A model generated the notes under the pieces. The model saw only the letters and a program-made list of their open reading frames with translations, did no database searches and was not told the DNA's origin. A stretch of DNA of 28,444 nt from the NCBI GenBank assembly GCA_964422205.1, contig CAYRAI010000030.1, positions 1-28,444 of the forward strand, given 5' to 3'. This stretch comes from CAZNYN01 sp964422205. GTDB taxonomy: Bacteria; Synergistota; Synergistia; Synergistales; Synergistaceae. This document shows, piece by piece, positions 7,699 through 15,169 of the stretch. The stretch's first letter is position 1, and each line of letters starts with the position of its first letter. The position numbers were made by a program, and so were the translations under genes.

Positions 7699-9501
7699 CT
7701 ACTTACCTCCAAGTTTCTTTGTGCGTTCCGATGCCACTCTTTCAAGGTGGGCATCAATGCGCTTGCGTACACGTGTGAATCCGTCTTTGTCTTCGGGGTC
7801 AAGCTCGCGAAGGTGAGTTATTGCGTTGACGGAGTCGTCTTCCTTAATAAGGGAAATCGGTATACCCTTGCGGACGAGTTCCATTCCCTTATGGTGGAAG
7901 TCAATAATTAGGTCGAGTATCTCAAAGCCTTTTGCAGGAGGAGAGTAGGAGTCCTGGTTAAAGGAGTTCTGCTGAAGATATCCGTTTTTGATCAGGAAGG
8001 CTGTGAATGCAACGAGTCTCTGATCATCAGGAAGGACATCTTCTCCTACAAGCTTTATGACCTGTTGTACTTTTGTATCTTCCGCCAATATCTGGCGCAC
8101 TTCGTCGCGGATATCGCCCCATCTCGGGTCTACATTCGTGCAGAACCATCCGTTGACCTCATCGGCATATTCGCTGTATGAGTCTATCCATGATATAGCC
8201 GGGTAGTGTCTTGCATTGGCAAGGTTCTTATCCAGTCCCCAGAAGCAGCGGATAAATCTCTTTGTGTGTCTTGTTACCGGTTCTGTGAAGTCTCCGCCAG
8301 GAGGTGAGACAGCTCCTATTACGCTGACGCTTCCGTTTTCTCCGCCGAGTGTGACAACTCGGCCGGCTCTTTCGTAAAATTCGGCGAGACGGCTGGGAAG
8401 ATAGGCTGGGAAGCCCTCTTCTGCGGGAATTTCTTCAAGTCTTCCGGAAAGTTCGCGCAGAGCCTCCGCCCAGCGTGATGTAGAGTCTGCCATGATGGCA
8501 ACGTCATATCCCATGTCGCGGAAGTATTCGGCTATCGTTATTCCTGTGTATATGGATGCCTCACGCGCAGCGACCGGCATATTTGATGTGTTTGCAATTA
8601 AAATGGTGCGTTCCATAAGAGGACGTCCCGAGCGCGGGTCTTCAAGCACGGGGAACTGTTCCAGAACGTCTGTCATTTCATTGCCGCGCTCTCCGCAGCC
8701 TATGTATATGACTACCTGGGCATCGCCCCACTTTGCAAGCTGATGCTGAGTGACTGTCTTTCCTGTTCCGAAGCCTCCAGGGATACATGCAGTGCCGCCT
8801 TTGGCTATTGGAAAGAGTCCGTCTATAACTCTCTGCCCGGTTACAAATGGCTCGTTGGGTAGGAGACGTTCTCTGTATGGTCTCGGAGTCCTGACAGGCC
8901 AGCGCTGAATCATCGGGATGGATATCTCTCTTCCAAAAGCATCCTTCAGGCGCGCTATGTCTTCCGAAGCCTTATGTTTGCCTTTGCTTATAATCCATGT
9001 GATTTCTCCCTCGATACCGAGAGGAGCCATGATCTTATGAAGCAGAAGAGGTGTTTCCTGGACGGTCGCTATGACCATGCCCGGAGTAATGAGATCTCCC
9101 GGCTTTGCGGTCGGAGTTATATCCCATACTTTGTCGCGGCTTATCATATTGACTGTTGTGCCAGGAGATATGTACATGCCTTCGCGCTCAAGGAGAGAAT
9201 CCAGAGGACGTCCTATTCCGTCAAAGAAGCTGCCTATAAGTCCAGGCCCTATTTCTATCGAAAGAGACTCGCCTGTGCCGATAATTTTTTCGTCAATGCG
9301 GAGTCCGTCTGTATCCTCATAGACCTGTATTGTAGCGTTGTCGTTGTCCATGCTTATGATTTCGCCCATAAGCTGTTTCGGCCCTACCTTGACTACTTCA
9401 CGCATGGCGAAGTTTCTCATTTGGGCAGCCTTGATAACAGGACCGTTTACATACGAAACGACACCATTTTTCGGCGGAATATTGTTATGTTTTGCCTCCA
9501 A
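7699..9501 (-). CDS. ntpA: A/V-type ATP synthase/ATPase subunit A (catalytic)
   Basis: This 600-residue catalytic subunit hydrolyses or makes ATP in the A3B3 head. The Walker A at residues 242-249 reads GGFGTGKT (K248, T249), and the catalytic glutamate is E271 in GCGERGNEM. The A-specific non-homologous insert lies at about 110-200. Further signatures are PVAAREASIYTGITIAEYFR and SRLAEFYERAG. The second residue of the P-loop is usually proline (GPFG) and is glycine here. The start is TTG at 9501, supported by AGGAGGG about 8 bases upstream; no ATG lies near the expected N-terminus. The gene follows subunit E after 12 bases and precedes subunit B by 3. Confidence 0.96.
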   Translation of the reverse strand: MEAKHNNIPPKNGVVSYVNGPVIKAAQMRNFAMREVVKVGPKQLMGEIISMDNDNATIQVYEDTDGLRIDEKIIGTGESLSIEIGPGLIGSFFDGIGRPLDSLLEREGMYISPGTTVNMISRDKVWDITPTAKPGDLITPGMVIATVQETPLLLHKIMAPLGIEGEITWIISKGKHKASEDIARLKDAFGREISIPMIQRWPVRTPRPYRERLLPNEPFVTGQRVIDGLFPIAKGGTACIPGGFGTGKTVTQHQLAKWGDAQVVIYIGCGERGNEMTDVLEQFPVLEDPRSGRPLMERTILIANTSNMPVAAREASIYTGITIAEYFRDMGYDVAIMADSTSRWAEALRELSGRLEEIPAEEGFPAYLPSRLAEFYERAGRVVTLGGENGSVSVIGAVSPPGGDFTEPVTRHTKRFIRCFWGLDKNLANARHYPAISWIDSYSEYADEVNGWFCTNVDPRWGDIRDEVRQILAEDTKVQQVIKLVGEDVLPDDQRLVAFTAFLIKNGYLQQNSFNQDSYSPPAKGFEILDLIIDFHHKGMELVRKGIPISLIKEDDSVNAITHLRELDPEDKDGFTRVRKRIDAHLERVASERTKKLGGK

Positions 9502-9513
9502 ATCAATACCCTC

Positions 9514-10128
9514 CTAAAGCAGCGGCAGGAGCCGTTCGGCTAAAGTGTCCGCCATCTCCTGTGTTAAGCTCTGCCAGTCCAAGTTTACCTGTCTGCGGTT
9601 GTCACTGGTTAAAACCCAGCATCCTCCGAGAATAGGTGCCGGTTCCGGATCAAAACTAATCTGAACGTCCGGAATCAGTCTCTTAACGTTGCTCAAAATT
9701 TCGTCAGAAAGATTTAAGTCAACTGCCGAAAGTTTGAGTTTTAGTTCATCCGCTCCTTTAAGAGAGAATACGGCCTCAATACACATGCCTGTAAGAATGT
9801 CGGCGTAGTTTTCTCTGTCTCTTAAATGGACAAGCTTATCCTGTAATCTTCCGAGAGCGTCTGAAAGAATACGATTTTGGAGGCGCAGTGTCTCCGTAGA
9901 TTTTTCTCTTTCAGCGGCCAGTATCTGTCTGCGTCTGATGTCCTCAGCTCTTTTGCGTGAATCCTGAAGTATCAGGTTTGTCTCTCTTTGCAGCCTCTCC
10001 GTCTCTTTGATAACCCAGTCATCAGCTTCACGGTGAGCGGATGCTATTACTGTCCTTTTTTCTTTATCTGCTCTGTCAAGAATTATGTCTCTGAGAGCTC
10101 CGATCTTTTCGCTTGAAACTTCTTTCAT
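9514..10128 (-). CDS. ntpE: A/V-type ATP synthase/ATPase subunit E (peripheral stalk)
   Basis: This 204-residue protein pairs with the small H subunit to make the peripheral stalk that stops the A3B3 head from rotating. A long charged N-terminal helix rich in Arg, Glu and Lys (about residues 10-100) is followed by a compact C-terminal domain that binds the head, ending LTQEMADTLAERLLPLL. ATG at 10128 overlaps the F stop codon as TGATG and has GGGGTG 8 bases upstream, so it is preferred over the GTG one codon earlier. Sequence conservation in this family is low; position in the operon and the coiled coil carry much of the call. Confidence 0.9.
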   Translation of the reverse strand: MKEVSSEKIGALRDIILDRADKEKRTVIASAHREADDWVIKETERLQRETNLILQDSRKRAEDIRRRQILAAEREKSTETLRLQNRILSDALGRLQDKLVHLRDRENYADILTGMCIEAVFSLKGADELKLKLSAVDLNLSDEILSNVKRLIPDVQISFDPEPAPILGGCWVLTSDNRRQVNLDWQSLTQEMADTLAERLLPLL

Positions 10129-10436
10129 CACATTTTCACCCCAATGGCTTCCTGTACGTATCGGGTCAGAAAATCGGGACCCCTTTTAGTACCGAATCTG
10201 TCAGGTATCTCTACTACCAGAGGCAGTTCTCCTCGTTCTCTGAGCTGCTGTATTATCTCCGGTGCCATCTCTGCCGCTTTTTCCGTTATAGCGAGTATTG
10301 CAAGGTCAGGTGTCTTAAGCGCCATATCTATCGCGGCAAATGTTTCATCGGATGTGTGAACGAGGCACCCCTGTATGCCGGCAAGTCTCATGCCGACAAG
10401 CGAGTCGTGGTTGTCGCTCACAAGAAAAGCTTTCAT
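10128..10436 (-). CDS. ntpG: A/V-type ATP synthase/ATPase subunit F (central stalk)
   Basis: At 102 residues this matches the small Rossmann-like F subunit that sits on the central shaft with subunit D. It begins MKAFLVSDNHDSLVGMRLAG, the typical start of the family (K-x-x-V-x-D-x-D-x-x-x-G-F/M-R-L-A-G), and continues with DLAILAITEKAAEM and PLVVEIPD. It lies 16 bases after the ring subunit gene and overlaps subunit E by one base. The ribosome binding site is weak (GAAAG), so translation may be coupled to the K gene. The symbol follows Enterococcus usage; other systems name it atpF or ahaF. Confidence 0.93.
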   Translation of the reverse strand: MKAFLVSDNHDSLVGMRLAGIQGCLVHTSDETFAAIDMALKTPDLAILAITEKAAEMAPEIIQQLRERGELPLVVEIPDRFGTKRGPDFLTRYVQEAIGVKM

Positions 10437-10452
10437 GACAGCTTTCTAACTC

Positions 10453-10869
10453 TTATATACGGCCAAGGATAAGGAGAGATACGATAACACCGTAAATCGC
10501 GATACCTTCTGAAAGGCCGAGGTAGATAAGAGTTGTTCCAAGCATTTCTGGCTTTTCGCCGACAAGTCCGAGTGCCGCAGAACCAACGCTTGCAACCGCA
10601 AGACCTGCTCCAAGGCAGGCAAGGCCTGTTGAAAGGGCAGCTGCAATGAAGCCCATTCCTGCTCCTGAACCTAGCGGAGCTGCAGCTGCTTCCGCAAATG
10701 CTGGATGAGTCGTAAGGGATATTACCGCGCCTGAAAATACGAGAAAGGATGAAATTCCCAAGCTTGCCGCATATACTGCACGGCTGCCTTTGTAGCCTTT
10801 GCGCTGCATAAAGTATCCTATTCCGATCATTGTTGCCACTGCACCACAGCAAATTGTCAATCCGAACAT
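10453..10869 (-). CDS. ntpK: A/V-type ATP synthase/ATPase subunit K (membrane rotor ring, c-subunit)
   Basis: This 138-residue proteolipid forms the ion-carrying ring. The C-terminal hairpin is the classic two-helix unit: GAGLAVASVGSAALGLVGEK, a PE loop, then LSEGIAIYGVIVSLLI with the ion-binding glutamate in SEG. Two more hydrophobic segments precede it (about residues 3-20 and 30-51) without an ion-binding carboxylate. They may be extra helices or a leader ending near AFAEAAAAP. So there is one carboxylate in up to four helices. The polar partners used for sodium are not seen: Ser/Thr after the Glu is Gly, and the helix-1 Gln position is Val. Proton coupling is therefore more likely. AAGGAG lies about 10 bases before the ATG, below an A/U-rich leader. 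Confidence 0.94.
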   Translation of the reverse strand: MFGLTICCGAVATMIGIGYFMQRKGYKGSRAVYAASLGISSFLVFSGAVISLTTHPAFAEAAAAPLGSGAGMGFIAAALSTGLACLGAGLAVASVGSAALGLVGEKPEMLGTTLIYLGLSEGIAIYGVIVSLLILGRI

Positions 10870-10930
10870 TTAAAATCCACTCCTTAAGTAATTGTTTTAC
10901 ATATTTTGTTTTTAATAATTACGCCGCTGT
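10870..10930 (-). promoter_or_regulatory. A/U-rich leader before the ring subunit gene (possible translation enhancer)
   Basis: The gap between subunits I and K is 90 bases, the longest inside the operon, where other junctions are 0-24 bases. Its K-proximal part, in transcript sense, is mostly A and U (for example ATTAAAAACAAAATATG) followed by AAGGAG. Escherichia coli atpE has a comparable U/A-rich enhancer that raises c-subunit output to ring stoichiometry. The parallel is by inference. Confidence 0.35.
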
Positions 10931-10959
10931 CCCTTGTTTGATTTTGTATGTTATTAAGT

Positions 10960-12921
10960 CTACTTGGATACGGATGTCGCTTTCGAGCCGTCTTTTTGCC
11001 ACCCTACAGGCTTGAACGCGCTTCCACCTCCCTTGTAGAATTTTCCAAAGAATTCGTAGTATTCGAGCCGCAGTGTCTGTATAAATACTATCAAACCCTC
11101 AAGGCACACTATTACAATGTTTCCGACTAACAATATGATTCCCTTCATTACTATACCGCCGGGCAGTGAATGAACCATTTCGGAGAGCATTATTACTGCC
11201 ATTGACAGCCCTACGTGGTTTAGAGCAAATGCAGCAAGGCGGACAAACGAGGCAGTATTTGAAACGAATGACATAAGGTTGTGCATTATCTCAAAAATGT
11301 TTAAGACGACAGATTCTCCATGTTCTTTCTGATGCAGGAGGCATCTTGCGAGTACATCTCTGAATACCATTAGGAGCATCATAAGACCTATTCCGCCCCA
11401 CATGATATTGGCCGCAATTTCTGATATTTCGGTCCCTGTCATGTATATTGCAGCAAGAGCAGCCATAGTCCAATATAGGAAAAGTCCTGCAAGTCCCTGC
11501 CCGTCAAAGAGCAGGCGTCCGAAGTCTCTGTTTCTGTACTGCTGTATCATGTTCAGTATAAGTCCCAAGCTTATCATGAATACACCGAGACATATCGCAA
11601 TTATGAGCAGTCTGTTGGTGTCATGCATCGGAGAGAGCCATAGTGCCGGAATGATGTTTTCCAGTCCGAAAATACTGCCGTAAAGAGCGCCGAATACCAT
11701 TGAGCTTATTGATGCAGATTTCATGACTTGTCCGAATGAGCGTTTCATTACTCCGCGTTTGACGAGGAATATTGAGGCTATGTAAATCATGAGCCCGTGA
11801 CCAATGTCTCCGAACATGAATCCAAAGAACAATATGAATGATATAGCCACTATGGGTGACGGGTCTATCTCGCCGTAGGACGGCAGACTGTACATCGCGA
11901 CAATATCCTGGAAAGCTCTGAATACAGGGCTGTTTCTCAGCAGAGTAGGGACTCTGATTCCGGAGTATGTTATGTCTTTTGTACTTTCTACCATTAAAGT
12001 TGTAAGAGGTGCTTCTTCTTCAACTGTTTTTTTGATAGACGCCAATGTATCTTCGGGAATCCATCCGGAAAGAACAAACATTCCGCTTACTTCTCCGCGT
12101 CCTTTGCAGACATCGTAGACTCTCTGCATTGTATAGAGCTGTGAGAAGAGCAGTTCATAGCGGTCTCTGTGTTCGCGGAGCATATCTTTCGCGGCTTTTG
12201 CAAGTCCTTTTATTGCTCTTTCGTGATTTGCAATTCGCTTCTTAACCAGAGACAGCGGGTCTTCGCCGACAAGCTGCTCCGATATTTCTTTTAAGGAAAA
12301 TTCCTTAAAGTAAACAGCTTCCAGAAGTTTTTTTGTCGACTCGGAATATCCTGGGACTGTCATAACCAAAATCCACGTGTTGCCGTTTACGGATGTAAGT
12401 TCGCTTATTGCAATGGGAGATTCTTCTGCACTGTCAGTCAGCCTTTGATAATTTTCATTAGAGAGTCTTCCAAAATAGGCTTTAAGAAACTTGCCTTCGG
12501 CAAGTTCCGACGGAGCGAACTCTGTTCCTTTGAGAGCTTCGATGAAAAGCTTTGTGGCACGGAGAAGCTCGTCCTCTTCAACAAGCACTGCGCGTCTTTT
12601 GTCCCATATCTCAAGCCTTTTGGAGGCGCGGTGTACGAGTTCACGTGCGTTGGTAAGGGTAAAGTCCCTTGTCAAAGTGACTGGAGAAGGGTCTGGTATC
12701 ATCTCTCCCGCCACTTTCCATACGCTTGAAACTTTTGAAAGCAGTTCATCGTACGGGTTCTCCGTCTCTGTTGTTACTTTGGAGCGGAGTGTTCTGTCGT
12801 TGACCAGTATATCCAAAGGTAGAGGCTGGAATCCACCCGTAAGCACCATCTGCCGTGCAACAGGCTCCATCTCAGCATTCGGACCTATCATGGTCAGAGC
12901 GACCATTTTCATTACTGCCAT
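10960..12921 (-). CDS. ntpI: A/V-type ATP synthase/ATPase subunit I (a-subunit, stator membrane subunit)
   Basis: This 653-residue protein contains the ion half-channels facing the rotor and anchors the peripheral stalks. The N-terminal half (about residues 1-330) is cytosolic and helical; the C-terminal half has some seven or eight membrane helices. Landmarks are FMFGDIGHGLMIYIAS, GALYGSIFGLENIIPALWLS, SFVSNTASFVRLAAFALNHV, whose arginine is the essential half-channel residue, and the end LRLEYYEFFGKFYKGGGSAF. ATG at 12921 overlaps the end of subunit C by 10 bases and follows a GGGGGTG ribosome binding site. Length matches the family. Confidence 0.95.
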   Translation of the reverse strand: MAVMKMVALTMIGPNAEMEPVARQMVLTGGFQPLPLDILVNDRTLRSKVTTETENPYDELLSKVSSVWKVAGEMIPDPSPVTLTRDFTLTNARELVHRASKRLEIWDKRRAVLVEEDELLRATKLFIEALKGTEFAPSELAEGKFLKAYFGRLSNENYQRLTDSAEESPIAISELTSVNGNTWILVMTVPGYSESTKKLLEAVYFKEFSLKEISEQLVGEDPLSLVKKRIANHERAIKGLAKAAKDMLREHRDRYELLFSQLYTMQRVYDVCKGRGEVSGMFVLSGWIPEDTLASIKKTVEEEAPLTTLMVESTKDITYSGIRVPTLLRNSPVFRAFQDIVAMYSLPSYGEIDPSPIVAISFILFFGFMFGDIGHGLMIYIASIFLVKRGVMKRSFGQVMKSASISSMVFGALYGSIFGLENIIPALWLSPMHDTNRLLIIAICLGVFMISLGLILNMIQQYRNRDFGRLLFDGQGLAGLFLYWTMAALAAIYMTGTEISEIAANIMWGGIGLMMLLMVFRDVLARCLLHQKEHGESVVLNIFEIMHNLMSFVSNTASFVRLAAFALNHVGLSMAVIMLSEMVHSLPGGIVMKGIILLVGNIVIVCLEGLIVFIQTLRLEYYEFFGKFYKGGGSAFKPVGWQKDGSKATSVSK

Positions 12922-14012
12922 ATGGGTTCACCCCCGCCGGTAATAGGTTTTACCAGATACGCCGCTGCGTTTCTGCGGTCGTAATCATAACGTACATCTT
13001 CTATAATCCTGATAACATCGTCGATTTCGTGACCCTTTAAAATGAAGTAGCTCATAGCTGTATGAAAGCCCGGCGATCCTTTCTGGAATATAGACATAGC
13101 CTTAAGGTAGTTAAAGCGCTTAATAGACATTTCAAGGGCGAGTTCTCTGTCTTCCTGCTCTAGTGCCGTTCTGAAAATTTCAGCGTAGAGGGGGAAGCTG
13201 GATTCAAAGTTGTCCAGTCTCTCTTCCCATGTCGAGCCTTTAGACATTTCTCTTAGGTGGTGAGTCTTGACCTTATACTTGACGGGAAGCATTCTTGTAA
13301 GAGTCTCTTCCAGCGTCATGTGATAATACCATGTGCATCTGTGAAAATGGTACAGGTTTATAAGGTCTATCCTTGTTCCGAAGAGAGGCTCAAGCATCTT
13401 TGCGGAGTAGCCGTCTATGGCTTTTAAATCATTGTAAAGCTCAGATTCGACAAGATTGTCAATTGCAAGCTCAAGGGAGAAAAGAGAATCCTCTCCGTTC
13501 AGGAGCCTTCTTACTGGTTCTTGAATAACTTTGTAATATTTAGTTTCTTTAAGCGCTTCCAATGCTTCTGAGTAGTCTCTGCTGTTTAAAAGCAGGTCAT
13601 AGGAGAGCTTTGACCCCGGAATGCTGAAAAGCCTTTTTCTCATCACATCCCTTTCTACCCTTCTTGAACGGAGCCAGCGGAATATGCTTTTAAGATGCTC
13701 GGCTTCATACCAGCTAAGCCAGTCGCTGAACAGCTTGCGCTTCGGTCCTGCCAAATACGCCAGAAAAGCATCGGCTTCGGGAAGAATAGATGTACGGACT
13801 GCATTTTCCAGATCCACACGGTGTATAGTGGCCGAAGGCATAAACTCAAGGTCGTCCTGATAGCCTTCGGTCTGCCTTAAAAAGTCGGCTATTTCTGTTG
13901 TTGTGTTTAGGTTCAGCAGTCCCCAGTAGTCTTCCGATGTCAGAAGACGGCTGTAGAGTACATGGGCTTTGACACCTATTGCCGTTGCCTGCCCGTGTGT
14001 TGTGCTTGACAA
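12912..14012 (-). CDS. ntpC: A/V-type ATP synthase/ATPase subunit C (V0D/AC39 family)
   Basis: This 366-residue all-helical funnel protein couples the central shaft to the membrane ring. Family features include the N-terminal VKAHVLYSRLL, the central YNDLKAIDGYSAKMLEPLFG and DLINLYHFHR, and the C-terminal MSYFILKGHEIDDVIRIIED. The N-terminal codon is TTG at 14012, two bases after the stop of the H gene, with AAGGAGAG about 7 bases upstream; no ATG or GTG occurs at a plausible position. The 3' end overlaps subunit I by 10 bases. Confidence 0.93.
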   Translation of the reverse strand: MSSTTHGQATAIGVKAHVLYSRLLTSEDYWGLLNLNTTTEIADFLRQTEGYQDDLEFMPSATIHRVDLENAVRTSILPEADAFLAYLAGPKRKLFSDWLSWYEAEHLKSIFRWLRSRRVERDVMRKRLFSIPGSKLSYDLLLNSRDYSEALEALKETKYYKVIQEPVRRLLNGEDSLFSLELAIDNLVESELYNDLKAIDGYSAKMLEPLFGTRIDLINLYHFHRCTWYYHMTLEETLTRMLPVKYKVKTHHLREMSKGSTWEERLDNFESSFPLYAEIFRTALEQEDRELALEMSIKRFNYLKAMSIFQKGSPGFHTAMSYFILKGHEIDDVIRIIEDVRYDYDRRNAAAYLVKPITGGGEPIWQ

Positions 14013-14014
14013 CT

Positions 14015-14356
14015 CTATACTCTCCTTTTGGATGTATAGCCTTCGGCGATTTCCGATACCATTGAATCAATAACCGGATCGGCGTTCTCTTCGAATCGTC
14101 TCTGCATCCTGGCGCGCTCTTCCTTGCCTAAGCTCGCTATCTGGTCGGCCTCTGTTCTGGCGGAGTTAAGAGCTGTTTCCATTATACCCTTGGCCTGCTC
14201 TCTTGCAGATGCCATCTGATTTGTTCGTTCGCCTGCAAACTTTTCCTGTGCTGTGCGGAGAAAACCGTCAGATTCATTTCTGGAATCATCGACTATTCTC
14301 TTTGCTTCAGATTCAGCTCCAAGGAGAACGGCAAGCACTTCCTGCAGTGTACTCAT
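14015..14356 (-). CDS. A/V-type ATP synthase/ATPase subunit H (small peripheral-stalk subunit)
   Basis: This short 113-residue protein is almost entirely a charged, alanine-rich coiled coil (residues 1-100; AESEAKRIVDDSRNESDG, SAREQAKGIMETALNSARTE). It matches the AhaH/NtpF type of stalk subunit that pairs with subunit E. The C-terminal segment PVIDSMVSEIAEGYTSKRRV is less charged. ATG at 14356 has GGAGG about 9 bases upstream. It sits between D and C. Identity rests on size, coiled-coil pattern and operon position, because the family has little conserved sequence. Confidence 0.85.
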   Translation of the reverse strand: MSTLQEVLAVLLGAESEAKRIVDDSRNESDGFLRTAQEKFAGERTNQMASAREQAKGIMETALNSARTEADQIASLGKEERARMQRRFEENADPVIDSMVSEIAEGYTSKRRV

Positions 14357-14380
14357 TCCTATAACCTCCGGTAAATAGAA

Positions 14381-14995
14381 CTATTTTGTCTTTTTCTGAG
14401 CAAGTTTCATTCTTGTAAAGTCCTCTCTCTCGCCTTCTTCAAGGACATCAGAGATGAACCGTATTTCCGCCTTATTTGACGGAATAACAACCTTTTCGAG
14501 TGCGTTTACCCGCCTGTGGGTTTTTCTTATTTGAACTGCAAGGCGGTATACGCTCGTTTCTACCTCAGCCAACTGTGCCAGGAGCACCATAACTCTGCGA
14601 AACTGGGAGTATGCTGCATCCATTGCTCCGGACGAACCGTGAAAAGAATAGCTGGGAACAGTCTTGCTGCTGAGCGGGTCAATATCTGGAATTTCGACTC
14701 CCATAACTGAATGAAGTCTGACTGTTATCTCGGAAGTCAGAGGCACTGATTCTGAGATGTCTTCAACAGTGTCTATTCCAAGTGAGATATTTGCTTTCTG
14801 CAGAGCGTCGTAGGCATCGGCAAAAATACGCTCAACGTCATCCTGTATATTTTTTGCGGAATCGATAAAATGCACCAGTTCCATCATCAGAACTTGACGT
14901 TTTTGATCTAAAAGGTCATGCCCAGATTGAGCCATCTCCATGGAGCGGGTAAGTTTTACTAAGTTGCCGCGAGTTGGCGCAAGCTTTGTTGCCAC
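14381..14995 (-). CDS. ntpD: A/V-type ATP synthase/ATPase subunit D (central shaft)
   Basis: This 204-residue subunit is the rotating shaft inside the A3B3 head, equivalent to gamma of F-type enzymes. The N-terminus ATKLAPTRGNLVKL and the helix GHDLLDQKRQVLMMELV are diagnostic, as is the C-terminal helix RRVNALEKVVIPSNKAEIRF. The start is GTG at 14995 with AGGAGGTG correctly spaced. It is the first gene of the operon here, whereas in Enterococcus, Thermus and most archaea D is usually last, after A and B. The promoter lies 50-80 bases upstream. Confidence 0.95.
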   Translation of the reverse strand: MATKLAPTRGNLVKLTRSMEMAQSGHDLLDQKRQVLMMELVHFIDSAKNIQDDVERIFADAYDALQKANISLGIDTVEDISESVPLTSEITVRLHSVMGVEIPDIDPLSSKTVPSYSFHGSSGAMDAAYSQFRRVMVLLAQLAEVETSVYRLAVQIRKTHRRVNALEKVVIPSNKAEIRFISDVLEEGEREDFTRMKLAQKKTK

Positions 14996-15043
14996 GAGAA
15001 CACCTCCTGATGATTGTATGTGTTTAACGTTTTTTAGTGCGCA

Positions 15044-15073
15044 TTATCGAATAATATGCTAAATTAGTATAAT
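15044..15073 (+). promoter_or_regulatory. Candidate promoter of the CobT-like gene
   Basis: TATAAT at 15068-15073 is a perfect -10 box. A weak -35 box TTATCG lies at 15044-15049, 18 bp upstream. The site overlaps the divergent ATPase promoter almost completely, so the two polymerases should compete. Confidence 0.4.
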
Positions 15074-15078
15074 TGCAA
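15051..15078 (-). promoter_or_regulatory. Candidate promoter of the A/V-type ATPase operon
   Basis: On the - strand a -35 box TTGCAA (15078-15073) and a -10 box TATTAT (15056-15051) are separated by 16 bp, about 50 bases upstream of the GTG of subunit D. A 6-bp inverted repeat GATAGG/CCTATC with a 7-base loop (15094-15112) lies just upstream and could bind a regulator. Confidence 0.5.
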
Positions 15079-15169
15079 TACACAACATAAAGCGATAGGT
15101 TTGTGCCCTATCTGAATGCAGTCATTCTAACTCTTAATTTACACGAAGTATAGGGGGTATTTCTACTCA

